Assembly (NCBI RefSeq): GCF_040403615.1
Contig: NZ_JBBAKG010000015.1
Coordinates: forward strand, 23,970-87,969
Direction of reading: 5' to 3'
Source of the DNA: Haliscomenobacter sp040403615
Lineage (GTDB): Bacteria > Bacteroidota > Bacteroidia > Chitinophagales > Saprospiraceae
DNA: 64,000 bases
Shown here: positions 44,701 through 52,140 of the stretch, piece by piece
How positions within the stretch are numbered: position 1 is the stretch's first letter
Layout of the letters: the number at the start of each line of letters is the position of its first letter
Position numbers and translations under genes: made by a program
The notes under the pieces: model-generated
Told to the model about the DNA's origin: nothing
Seen by the model: only the letters and a program-made list of their open reading frames with translations
The model's database searches: none

Positions 44701-44952
44701 TCCGCCACCTGTATAACCGCAGTAATAAAGGTTTTCATTTTGTTTTACGCCAGATACGGTATTGGAACGGCCACCGCGAAAGGGGCCAATGTTGCGCCAT
44801 TTTAGCCCAGCATAAGTTTTGGCATCAAAAGCATTGACGCTTACTGCTGGTGTTGGGGTAGGCGCAGTCGTGTTGCGTTTCTTTTGTCCCCATAGAGTTG
44901 TGCTGAGCAATAAAAGCCCCAGCAAAGAGAGATGGTACAGGTTTCTTGTCAT
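41776..44952 (-). CDS. Large secreted Asp-box (BNR) beta-propeller protein
   Basis: 1058 residues with signal peptide (MTRNLYHLSLLGLLLLSTTLWG). At least ten Asp-box repeats occur between residues 50 and 720, for example GLWKTEDAGLNW, GVYKSTDGGVTW, MIWKSTDGGETW, TYKTTDYGKTW and FYISTDGGAQW, indicating two sialidase/Vps10-like propellers. The C-terminal 300 residues have a beta-sandwich part (GVIFDYYLKEKADTNLLRIE) and a final helical region. No glycosidase catalytic residues are obvious; related proteins are often labelled glycosyl hydrolase without proof. It stands alone on the minus strand. Confidence 0.86.
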   Translation of the reverse strand: MTRNLYHLSLLGLLLLSTTLWGQKKRNTTAPTPTPAVSVNAFDAKTYAGLKWRNIGPFRGGRSNTVSGVKQNENLYYCGYTGGGLWKTEDAGLNWRNISDGQFKSTTIGDISVAESDPNVIYVGTGEHAVRGVMTTYGDGVYKSIDAGKTWKNIGLEKTRHISDVVVHPNNPDLVYVAAQGALHGPSEDRGVYKSTDGGVTWKKVLFVDENSGASSLSMDHSNPRILYAATWQHRRTPWKVESGGPGSMIWKSTDGGETWKKINEGLPKELGKIGVSVSPVNPNRVFAIVEAEKTKAGLYRSDNGGESWTLLSSDQNINSRSWYYMEVFADPVNADVVYVLNAPMTRSIDGGRTFSTIRVGHGDTHDLWINPNNNQNIILGDDGGGEVTFNAGRSWSTQGNQPTAQFYRVNTDNLFPYRVYGGQQDNTSVVISSRTNSNGITVNDWFEGPGCESAYIAFDPNNPELLLGGCYQGIIEALNTRTRESKDVMAYSALNLANPPKRMKYRFNWNAPIVSSPHDAKVIYHTGNVVFRTRDAGLTWEKISPDLTRNDTTKQDIGGGPMTNEGAGGENYNTIYYLIESSLEKGVIYTGSDCGLVYLTQDDGRNWNNITPKDLQECMIQSIEVSPHDRGTAYISATRYKFNDFASYTYKTTDYGKTWTKIANGIDNDDFIKVIREDKMVKGLLYAGAERGFYISTDGGAQWNRLQLNLPIVPVTDLQIRNNDLVAATAGRAFWILDDLGALQQAKGAVGTAVAQLFKPQASRRFSGGSAYLSDDAPAGIGMNPAEGVIFDYYLKEKADTNLLRIEVLDAAGKVIRKLSNKKDESFKPYPGGPSPEPVLPAEAGVNRFAWDFRTDGLVDVPGVFIYGDYRGYRVAPGQYKIRLTHRGQVSEQMVDVLPDSRINVSATDWQAQQAMLQTLGDQINEIHRTVVQVRKIRKQLDAYNEVLKDNKATVDLLKKGQDLVKKINDFESLLVEPRTKNGQDVINWPSKLSAELFTVRGRVDAHDPRITQGNRERHADLTAEWTRHQQALQALRKEIQAYNLEFKNQNIPALVE

Positions 44953-45011
44953 TTTTGGTCAGGTTATGTAGACTTGATCAAAAATAGGAAACCATTGCAA
45001 GAATTGATTAT

Positions 45012-45440
45012 TTATTTGGACAGAATCTCCGAATAAAAATTGCCCTCTCGGTATTCATCCAAAACATCACTAACCGTTTGGGTCAAATTTTTGGGCAAAT
45101 TGTCGAGGTAAAACCACTCCGCTTCCTTAAACTTATGGGTTTCCCGGGCTTTCAATTCCCCTTCCCAGTGGTAAGCTTTGAAGTACATCACGATGCGTTG
45201 CTGCTGCTTTTTTAATTTGTGCAGGACATGCACCAGGTGCAAATCTTCGGGTTTGAGCACAATCCCTGCCTCTTCGAAGCTTTCCCGTATCACCGATTGG
45301 CGCGCAGATTCGCCCAATTCGACATTTCCTCCCACCAGGGTGTAATTGCCCCCATTGGGTTTGGTTTGTTTCAACAGCAGGATCTGACCTTTGTGGTAAA
45401 GGATCAAGCGTGCTTTTACATTGATGTTGCCCGTAGTCAT
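45012..45440 (-). CDS. NUDIX hydrolase
   Basis: 142 residues if started at ATG 45440 (MTTGNINVKARLILYHKGQI); the frame is open to ATG 45485, giving 157 residues. The Nudix box is complete: GGNVELGESARQSVIRESFEEAGI, with the E and REFEE-type residues needed for metal binding. NUDIX enzymes hydrolyse nucleoside diphosphates linked to other groups; the substrate cannot be told from sequence. It lies 59 bp before the start of the Asp-box gene's promoter region, same strand. Confidence 0.87.
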   Translation of the reverse strand: MTTGNINVKARLILYHKGQILLLKQTKPNGGNYTLVGGNVELGESARQSVIRESFEEAGIVLKPEDLHLVHVLHKLKKQQQRIVMYFKAYHWEGELKARETHKFKEAEWFYLDNLPKNLTQTVSDVLDEYREGNFYSEILSK

Positions 45441-45555
45441 GTTAATCCGGGTTTGTGAGATTACGTAGGCTTGCCTGATCAGCAAGCGCTACAACCGGGC
45501 CAAATATAGCAACACTTGTGGAATCGAATCATTAAAGTACGGTTAAAGCGCAATA

Positions 45556-45587
45556 ACGCAGAAAAATAACTTCCCGATTTTTTGCGT
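45556..45587. repeat. Hairpin with ACTTCCCG loop, also at the right window edge
   Basis: acgcagaaaaat (45556-45567) pairs with attttttgcgt (45577-45587) around a loop containing acttcccg. The same stem and loop recur at 63972-64000 (acgcaaaaaat, tacttcccg, then T-run), cut by the window end. Confidence 0.6.
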
Positions 45588-45681
45588 CAGACTAAGCTTT
45601 AATTTTTTTTACGAATTGTAAGTTGAAAAATATTATCCAGCGCTAAAACTTTTGACAGGTACTCAGCAATGCATTTTTTAC

Positions 45682-45689
45682 TACTTTTG
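45682..45689 (+). promoter_or_regulatory. -7 box TACTTTTG upstream of the PLP enzyme
   Basis: TACTTTTG matches TAnnTTTG. It favours the ATG at 45757 over 45703, since transcription would begin near 45696. Confidence 0.48.
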
Positions 45690-45756
45690 TTGTTGATTTC
45701 CCGTGAACTTGCCTGATCATACCATTAACCTTAACTATTTAACCAAAAGAGCGCTT

Positions 45757-46932
45757 ATGCATTACGAAAACGTTCTGGCGACCATAGGTAATACTCCTTT
45801 GATTCGTATGAATCGTATTGCGCAGGGAATTCCAGCCAAAGTATTCGCTAAAGTAGAATCCTACAATCCAGGGCAAAGCGCCAAAGACCGCATTGCCTTA
45901 TTCATGATCGAAGAAGCGGAACGTGCTGGCAAACTGCATCCCGGCGGCACCATCATTGAGGCGACTTCCGGCAACACGGGATTCAGCATCGCGATGGTAA
46001 GTTCCATCAAGGGCTACCGCTGCATCCTCACGCTAACCAGCAAAGCTTCACAGGAAAAAATTTCACTGCTTAAATCAATGGGTGCCCAGGTGGTCATTTG
46101 CCCGGTTGACGTTGAACCAGCTGACCCACGTTCTTATTATTCGGTGGCGGAACGCGTTGCCCACGAAACGCCAAATTCTTTTTATCTGGCTCAAAACTTC
46201 AACCTGGACAACGCAGAGGCGCATTACCGCTCCACTGGGCCAGAAATCTGGAAGCAGACCAGAGGGAAAATCACCCATTTTGTATGTTGTGCCGGAACAG
46301 GTGGCACCCTTTCAGGTACAGCGCGCTACCTCAAAGAGATGAATCCCGGCATCAAAATCATCGGGGTGGATGCCTATGGATCGGTTTTGAAGAAATTTTG
46401 GGAAACCAACGAATATGATCCCAACGAAATCAAGCCTTACAAGGTAGAAGGATTGGGAAAAAACATCATTCCCCACAACATGAACTTCGAGTTGGTGGAT
46501 GATTTCATCAAAGTAACCGATAAGGACAGTGCCATCCAGGCGCGTGATCTGGCCAAATACGAAGGTTTGATGGTGGGCTATTCCAGCGGCTCTGCCATGC
46601 AGGCCGTGTTCGATATTGCCGACACCCTTACTGAAGATGATGTGGTCGTTACCTTGTTTTCCGATCACGGATCTCGCTACCTGGGCAAAATTTTCAACGA
46701 CGACTGGATGATCGAACAGGGTTGGCTGGAATGCGAAAACGCCGAAATACCTGGCGAAGGCAGCAAGCCGCAACCACAAGAATATCCTTCCGCTGTTCCC
46801 GCTGAAGCTACTGGCTCCAACTATTTTTACAGCTACGAAGCCATGCGCGATCGCTACACCAAATACTACCGCACTTATCGCTTGAAGTACAAAAAATACA
46901 TCCGACTGACGCGGCAGACCCTTGGATTGTAG
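45757..46932 (+). CDS. Cysteine synthase/cystathionine beta-synthase-family PLP enzyme
   Basis: 391 residues from ATG 45757 (MHYENVLATIGNTPLIRMNR). Fold type II PLP features: NPGQSAKDRIA with the PLP Lys, SGNTGFSIA for the cofactor ring, and the phosphate loop GTGGTLSGT. This core ends near residue 315. A tail of about 75 residues follows, with YFYSYEAMRDRYTKYYRTYR and many Tyr/Lys/Arg; it lacks a CBS regulatory domain. Enzymes of this core make cysteine from O-acetylserine or cystathionine from serine. The stop TAG is within the palindrome at 46927-46957. Confidence 0.88.
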   Translation: MHYENVLATIGNTPLIRMNRIAQGIPAKVFAKVESYNPGQSAKDRIALFMIEEAERAGKLHPGGTIIEATSGNTGFSIAMVSSIKGYRCILTLTSKASQEKISLLKSMGAQVVICPVDVEPADPRSYYSVAERVAHETPNSFYLAQNFNLDNAEAHYRSTGPEIWKQTRGKITHFVCCAGTGGTLSGTARYLKEMNPGIKIIGVDAYGSVLKKFWETNEYDPNEIKPYKVEGLGKNIIPHNMNFELVDDFIKVTDKDSAIQARDLAKYEGLMVGYSSGSAMQAVFDIADTLTEDDVVVTLFSDHGSRYLGKIFNDDWMIEQGWLECENAEIPGEGSKPQPQEYPSAVPAEATGSNYFYSYEAMRDRYTKYYRTYRLKYKKYIRLTRQTLGL

Positions 46933-46957
46933 AGACCGATGCATCGCATCTCTACAA
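46927..46957. repeat. Near-perfect 31-bp palindrome TTGTAGAGA...TCTCTACAA supplying a stop codon
   Basis: ttgtagaga (46927-46935) pairs with tctctacaa (46949-46957), with the palindromic centre cgatgcatcg. The TAG at 46930-46932 stops the PLP enzyme. The element is then followed by the promoter of the next gene. Confidence 0.88.
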
Positions 46958-46972
46958 ATGACATAAATTACC

Positions 46973-47003
46973 TTGACAATACCGTTCCGGACAATTATTT
47001 TTG
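46973..47003 (+). promoter_or_regulatory. Promoter TTG-N20-TATTTTTG for the hydroxylase gene
   Basis: TTG (46973-46975, in TTGACA) and TATTTTTG (46996-47003) with a 20-bp spacer fit the Bacteroidota consensus. It overlaps the apparent TTG start at 47001, so translation must start later, at ATG 47034. Confidence 0.7.
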
Positions 47004-47033
47004 CGCTGGAATAAAAAATATCCGACCATACTT

Positions 47034-47702
47034 ATGAGTGCTGAAAAGACCAAAGCATACTTGTCAAATGAAAACGTATCCGTGCCCTTGTTCAAAAACA
47101 AGTGGGTCGATCGTTTCACCCGGACGCACATTGCGATTCCAGTGTCGATTTTCTTTGTGTATTCCGCTTGCCTGCTTTTTTACACTGCAGTCAAAACCGA
47201 GTTGACCTGGCCTTTAGTGGTAGGGTTGTTTTTTAGTGGTCTGCTGCTGTTTACTTATGTAGAGTACCTCGTACACCGCTACGTTTACCACATGGAAGGC
47301 GATACGCCAGCCAAGAAAGAAGCGCAATACAAAATGCACGGCGTACACCACGATTATCCGAAAGACAAGCAGCGCCTGGCCATGCCTCCGTTTTTGAGCA
47401 TTACCATTGCCACCATTTTGTTGCTGATCTTTGAGTTGCTCCTCAACAAATATTCCTTCGCCCTCCTGGCTGGTTTTTTGGTGGGTTATGCCATGTATCT
47501 GCTGGTACATTACTCGGTGCACATCTTCCGTGCCCCCAATAATTTCCTGAAGGCACTGTGGGTCAATCACTCCATTCACCATTACAGCCCTGAAGATGCC
47601 ATGTTTGGCGTGTCTTCTCCGTTGTGGGATTATGTTTTTGGCACAACTCCGAAAAAGAAAGGAATCAAAACTTCTGAGATCGTAGTGAACGACCACCTTT
47701 GA
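47034..47702 (+). CDS. Fatty acid hydroxylase/sterol desaturase-family membrane protein
   Basis: 222 residues from ATG 47034. Four or so membrane helices with the di-iron His clusters of the family: EYLVHRYVYH, HGVHHDYP, YSVHIF and NHSIHHYSP. The spacing resembles 2-hydroxylases acting on ceramide fatty acids (Scs7/FA2H type), and Bacteroidota make sphingolipids, but sterol-desaturase-like enzymes with other substrates share these motifs. It needs oxygen and an electron donor. Monocistronic between its own promoter and the hairpin at 47721. Confidence 0.86.
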   Translation: MSAEKTKAYLSNENVSVPLFKNKWVDRFTRTHIAIPVSIFFVYSACLLFYTAVKTELTWPLVVGLFFSGLLLFTYVEYLVHRYVYHMEGDTPAKKEAQYKMHGVHHDYPKDKQRLAMPPFLSITIATILLLIFELLLNKYSFALLAGFLVGYAMYLLVHYSVHIFRAPNNFLKALWVNHSIHHYSPEDAMFGVSSPLWDYVFGTTPKKKGIKTSEIVVNDHL

Positions 47703-47720
47703 GTTTCAGATTTTTGGAAT

Positions 47721-47766
47721 AAAAAAATCCGCAGTTGGACTTGGGTGTTCGGCTGCGGATTTTTTT
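47721..47766. terminator. Bidirectional terminator hairpin AAATCCGCAG
   Basis: aaaaaaatccgcag (47721-47734) and ctgcggattttttt (47753-47766) form a perfect 14-bp stem around an 18-nt loop with A and T runs at the ends. Related hairpins occur at 49409-49447 and 54378-54414. Confidence 0.82.
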
Positions 47767-47816
47767 TGTAAAATCGATGGTTTGACTAAAAGTAAAATAA
47801 GCCTTACCTTAGTCTT

Positions 47817-49355
47817 ATGAAAAATCTTCCGCTCGGCATCCAACATTTTGATGAACTCATTGTCAAAGACTGCATATACGTTGACAAAACACCCTTGATT
47901 TGTCAATTACTAAACCAATATAAAGCTGTTTTTCTGGCTCGTCCCCGTCGGTTTGGCAAATCTCTGTTGTTGTCTACCATCGCGCAATTGTTCGCGGGTA
48001 AAAAAGAGCTATTCAAGGGTCTATGGGCGGAGGAAAATTGGAACTGGGATCGGGTGCATCCGGTGGTTCATTTTTACATGGACAGAACGGGTTTTGTCGA
48101 TTTGGGGCTTAAAAAAGGACTAATGCAACACCTGGACGGTATAGCTAGTACTTACGAGTTGAACTTAATGGCCGATACCCCTGGGCTTCGTCTGCAAGAA
48201 CTGATTGAAAAGTTATATCAAAAACATGGCAAGCGGGTCGTAGTATTGATCGACGAATACGACAAACCCATGCTGGATGTACTACACAAACCAGAAGAAG
48301 CGGAAGAAAATCGTAAGATCCTGGGGGACTTTTACGGCATTCTAAAGCCTATTGGTGACAAAATCGAGTTTTTGATGCTCACGGGCATTTCCAAATTCAG
48401 CCAGGTCAGTGTATTTTCTAAACTGAATCAGTTAGAAGACATCACACTTTCTCCAAAGTTTGTCACCCTCTTGGGTTACACCCAGCAGGAGCTTGAATTC
48501 TTTTTTGCAGACTACCTTGAATCAGCACATCAGCAATTGGAACTTAGCAAAACAATTTTGCTGGCAGAGATCAAACGTTGGTACAATGGTTACTCCTGGG
48601 ATGCGCGCAATTTTGTCTATAATCCGGTTTCTTTCATGCGCTTTATCCACGATCAGCGTTTCAGCAATTACTGGTTTGCTACGGGTACTCCCGAGTTTTT
48701 GGTGCACCAACTGCGCAAACATCATTTTTTCAATCTCGAAAACCTGGAGATCAGCGAACGGGCTTTTGAAAGTTACAACATCGAAAACCTGGAAATTAGT
48801 ATGCTCTTGTTGCAAACGGGCTACTTGACCATCAAAGAAATCAAACCCCACAACATCTTCCGCCTGGATTACCCCAATTATGAGGTACGCGAAGCATTAA
48901 TTGATCACCTGATGGCCGCCTATGGCCGCATTCCCTATACTACTTCTGGCCCTACAGTGTTTCGCCTGCGGGAAGCTTTTTACCGCAACGAACTAGAAGA
49001 AGCCATCTCCATCGTCAATACCCTATTTGAAAACATCCCCGGTACGCTCAACCGCAAAAAGGTCGAAGCCGATTACCATGCCATGCTCTATCTGGTGTTT
49101 CGCTACATGGGACTGGAGGCCGAGGCAGAAGTATCAGGCTTGCGGGGCCGTTCTGATGCGGTGCTCAAAACCCCTACCCACGTGTACGTGATCGAGTTCA
49201 AACTGGATCAAAGTGCCCGCGTTGCCCTAAATTACATCCGGGAAAAAGGATACGCCGAGAAACACCGACACGATGGCCGTCCGGTCTTGTTGTTGGGGAT
49301 AAATTTTAGTAGAAAAAAGAAAGTGGTAGATGATTGGGCCGTAGAGGAATTGTGA
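47817..49355 (+). CDS. AAA-ATPase-like/PD-(D/E)XK nuclease-superfamily protein (DUF1703 type)
   Basis: 512 residues. N-terminal IQHFDELIVKDCIYVDKTPL and FLARPRRFGKSLLLST form the AAA-like domain with a Walker A variant (RPRRFGKS); VVVLIDEYDKPM is Walker B-like. The C-terminal DUF1703 region contains a PD-(D/E)XK core: GRSDAVLKTPTHVYVIEFKL, with Asp and ExK. Such proteins are multi-copy and often mobile in Bacteroidota; their function is not established. Flanked by related hairpins at 47721-47766 and 49409-49447. Confidence 0.88.
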   Translation: MKNLPLGIQHFDELIVKDCIYVDKTPLICQLLNQYKAVFLARPRRFGKSLLLSTIAQLFAGKKELFKGLWAEENWNWDRVHPVVHFYMDRTGFVDLGLKKGLMQHLDGIASTYELNLMADTPGLRLQELIEKLYQKHGKRVVVLIDEYDKPMLDVLHKPEEAEENRKILGDFYGILKPIGDKIEFLMLTGISKFSQVSVFSKLNQLEDITLSPKFVTLLGYTQQELEFFFADYLESAHQQLELSKTILLAEIKRWYNGYSWDARNFVYNPVSFMRFIHDQRFSNYWFATGTPEFLVHQLRKHHFFNLENLEISERAFESYNIENLEISMLLLQTGYLTIKEIKPHNIFRLDYPNYEVREALIDHLMAAYGRIPYTTSGPTVFRLREAFYRNELEEAISIVNTLFENIPGTLNRKKVEADYHAMLYLVFRYMGLEAEAEVSGLRGRSDAVLKTPTHVYVIEFKLDQSARVALNYIREKGYAEKHRHDGRPVLLLGINFSRKKKVVDDWAVEEL

Positions 49356-49408
49356 GTGTTGGGTTGATAACTGAGCATAGTTTCTGATTTTTTACTGGTA
49401 TCGTCATG

Positions 49409-49447
49409 AAAAATCCGAAGTTGGACTTGAGGTCTGGCTGCAGATTT
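49409..49447. repeat. Degenerate copy of the AAATCCGCAG hairpin
   Basis: The segment matches the hairpin at 47721-47766 in sequence, not only shape (aaaaatccgaagttggactt against aaatccgcagttggacttg), with mismatches in the stem. The two copies bracket the DUF1703-type gene in direct orientation. Confidence 0.6.
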
Positions 49448-49541
49448 GAGTAATGAATCAAGGAGTCAAGATATGGCGAACCTAATGAAAGGATTATAGT
49501 TTAATTAGGAATATTGCTTTATACTTGACAAATAAGCTCCT

Positions 49542-49760
49542 ATGAAGCTCCTGATTCCCTTAGTTGAGTTACTGAGTCGCTATCGATTAAAAAAAATTGA
49601 CATTTTAGCAAATTAAGGTAGCGATAGTCCTTACACAGATCTATTCCATCAAATTTCAAACGGCCAAATTAATTCTGATCAACAAGCTGCTCAATACCTT
49701 TTTGATGGCAATCCCACCTCGGAGCGATTCCGCAAGTTCAAAAGCATTTTCCGACGTAAA
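49542..49760 (+). pseudogene. 5' part of the following gene, cut by an in-frame TAA
   Basis: From ATG 49542 the frame reads MKLLIPLVELLSRYRLKKID then ILAN and hits TAA at 49614-49616. It then continues without further stops through GSDSPYTDLFHQIS and NPTSERFRKFKSIFRRK directly into the 49761 frame. This N-terminal pattern resembles, from memory, a Bacteroidota family whose members begin with a similar LVELxSRxRxKxIxI segment. One point change therefore interrupts an otherwise intact gene. Confidence 0.6.
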
Positions 49761-51086
49761 ATGCTTAACAATATTTTTTTCATTTCTGGTGAACATGAGG
49801 ACTTTTATCCTTTACAAAAAGCCCATCTCAGTATACAAAAGGAGTGGATGGCCATCCAGATTTTGCAAACATTGGGTCAATTGCGCTTAGCGGCGCAATT
49901 AGCTGAGAAACTATTGCCCCAAGCCATTCATTACGAGTTAACGGAGACCTGTTTATCCTTATTGAGCATTGTAAAGCATGAAGCAGCTAGTGTACAGGGA
50001 GACGCCGCGCTATTTGAGCAGCATACCCAGCTGTACAATCACTATCAGGAGACCCATCGTCTGGAAAATGTGGCGATAACTTATTATGAGAAAATCAGAC
50101 TCAACTTTGTAAAATCGCTGGCACCAAAACCAGCCTTAGCAGTTGAAGCGCATACTTATTATACCGAACTCTTGCCTTATCTTTCTAAGTATACCTCTCA
50201 TCGCCTGCACCTGTTTGTACGCACGTTGCAGATTTCGGAAGCCTTAATCAAATGTGATTATCCTGCGGTGCTCGAACTGAGTCGGGTTAGTATCCTTTTC
50301 TTTTTACAAAAACTATTTTTGCACCAGCGCGCACTGTCCCTTTTTTACAATCATCAATTGATTGCTTGCATTCATTTGAAGCAGTATGACATTGGCTGGG
50401 AAGCTAGTCGACAATGTTTACAATTAGAGCGCGAGGGGGGGCACAATTGGTATGTATTCCTGAGCCGCCAAATTCAACTGGCTTTGCATTGTGGAGCATA
50501 CCAAAAGGGGCTCCAGTCCTTCATCCAAGGCTGGGAGCACAAACGATTCAAACAACAAAGCCCGATCATCGTGGAAAACTGGTGGGTGTTTCAAGCCTAT
50601 TTTTTCTTTCTACACAGTATTGGCCAATTAAATGATGTAAAAAAATATGAGGCCCTGCAAAACTTTAGATTGCAACGTTTTTTGAACAATACACCTAACT
50701 TACAAAAAGATAAACAAGGCATGAACCTCGCAATTTTGATCGTGCAGATTTTGATATTAACTGTGGAGAGAAAATACAATGAAGCCATTGATCGGATCGA
50801 GGCTATTGAAATGTATACCTATCGGCATTTGCACAAACAGAGTCCACTTTATCGCGTCAACCACTTCATCAAAGCACTGTTAGAGCTACCTAAAGCCGGA
50901 TTTCACCCTGTAGCCTTTCAGCGCAAAGCCGAAACTGTCTGGAAAAAACTACAATTGGCTCGTCCCGAACAATCCTCACATCACAATGAAATAGAAATTC
51001 TGCCTTTTGAGCAAATCTGGGAATTTTTACTGGGTATTTTAATCGAGCAACGCTCAAAAAAGAACTCAAAAAATGAATTGGTATAG
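49761..51086 (+). CDS. Helical (TPR-like) protein, start uncertain
   Basis: 441 residues from ATG 49761 (MLNNIFFISGEHEDFYPL). Not a recognised named family. It is helical with TPR-like stretches, Gln/His/Leu-rich, soluble, with no signal peptide. The conserved region extends upstream in frame to 49542 across a TAA, so this start may be a re-initiation site or the gene is a recent pseudogene. Base composition resembles neighbouring genes. A 226-bp gap follows with no feature seen except a small ctgattatcag palindrome. Confidence 0.6.
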   Translation: MLNNIFFISGEHEDFYPLQKAHLSIQKEWMAIQILQTLGQLRLAAQLAEKLLPQAIHYELTETCLSLLSIVKHEAASVQGDAALFEQHTQLYNHYQETHRLENVAITYYEKIRLNFVKSLAPKPALAVEAHTYYTELLPYLSKYTSHRLHLFVRTLQISEALIKCDYPAVLELSRVSILFFLQKLFLHQRALSLFYNHQLIACIHLKQYDIGWEASRQCLQLEREGGHNWYVFLSRQIQLALHCGAYQKGLQSFIQGWEHKRFKQQSPIIVENWWVFQAYFFFLHSIGQLNDVKKYEALQNFRLQRFLNNTPNLQKDKQGMNLAILIVQILILTVERKYNEAIDRIEAIEMYTYRHLHKQSPLYRVNHFIKALLELPKAGFHPVAFQRKAETVWKKLQLARPEQSSHHNEIEILPFEQIWEFLLGILIEQRSKKNSKNELV

Positions 51087-51312
51087 GTTCTGCTCAGCAC
51101 TATCTTAAAGTAGAGAATGCGCTGAATAAAAACTGATTATCAGATTTTTATAAAAAAAAACTCAAGAAATTACCCAAACTTTTAGCATTCACATCTCCAC
51201 ATCAAATGTTAGTGCATCAGCCCCAAATTAGCCTTTCTTTTGTATAGCAATCATTCAAGAATAAATGACAAAGTAACAACAGTTCGTTGGTTCACGTCAA
51301 AAAAAACATCAA

Positions 51313-52092
51313 ATGAAAATGTTCATGTTCCTCACTTGCATTTGGTTTTGCTTGCTTGGTCATGAAACTCAGGCTCATCACCATAACGCCACCATCTATA
51401 CTGCGGACGTTGATACAACGCTACAAAACATTGAGAAGAAAATCTATCGCTCCTTTGTAGCATCGACCCAGGAAACCAACCTGAGCAGCTTGCTTGCGCA
51501 GCAAAAACGCCTGGAAAAGGCGGTGAACAGCAAAACGCAGTTTGCTGATTATTGGTTGGCCTACTCCTACTACTACAAATCGGTGTATCACTTGCAGCAA
51601 GATGACAAAAAAAACGCCGAAATTAGCATCAAAGAAGGAATCCAAATTCTGGAACAGAAAAACAGCAAAAATGCTGAGGATTTAAGCCTACTGGCCATGC
51701 TGCAAAGTTTTTCCATCCAGTTTACATCGGGAATGAGTGCCGGAATCATTTCGGGGCGTGCCAAGAAGAATGTACAAAGCGCCTTGGAAATAGATCCGCA
51801 AAACTTACGCGCACACCTCGTAGCCGGGCAACTCGATTTTTATACCCCAACTATTTACGGAGGGGGTAAAAAGGCAGAGGAGTACTTCAAAAAAGCCATT
51901 TCACTGCCGGATCAAAAAGTAAAAAACAACTATCTGCCAAGCTGGGGAAAATCTACCGCCTATACTTTTTTGATCCATCACTATTTGGACAAAAAGAACA
52001 TGGATCAAGCAAACAAATACCACAAAGAAGCTACGGCACTGTATCCCAACGACCATCAACTGGCGGAGTTAGGTAAAAAAATCAAACCTTAA
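51313..52092 (+). CDS. Exported TPR-like protein
   Basis: 259 residues with a signal peptide (MKMFMFLTCIWFCLLGHETQA). Helical repeats follow: AYSYYYKSVYHLQQDDKKNA, ALEIDPQNLRAHLVAGQLDF and LDKKNMDQANKYHKEATALY are TPR-type. YTPTIYGGGKKAEEYFKKAI is typical of periplasmic TPR proteins of this clade. It sits 48 bp upstream of the TonB-dependent receptor gene and is probably co-transcribed, suggesting an accessory role in uptake by that receptor. Confidence 0.78.
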   Translation: MKMFMFLTCIWFCLLGHETQAHHHNATIYTADVDTTLQNIEKKIYRSFVASTQETNLSSLLAQQKRLEKAVNSKTQFADYWLAYSYYYKSVYHLQQDDKKNAEISIKEGIQILEQKNSKNAEDLSLLAMLQSFSIQFTSGMSAGIISGRAKKNVQSALEIDPQNLRAHLVAGQLDFYTPTIYGGGKKAEEYFKKAISLPDQKVKNNYLPSWGKSTAYTFLIHHYLDKKNMDQANKYHKEATALYPNDHQLAELGKKIKP

Positions 52093-52140
52093 ACGATCCT
52101 TGGGTGAATTCCATCCAAGCCCCCCCTAAACACAAGCGTC

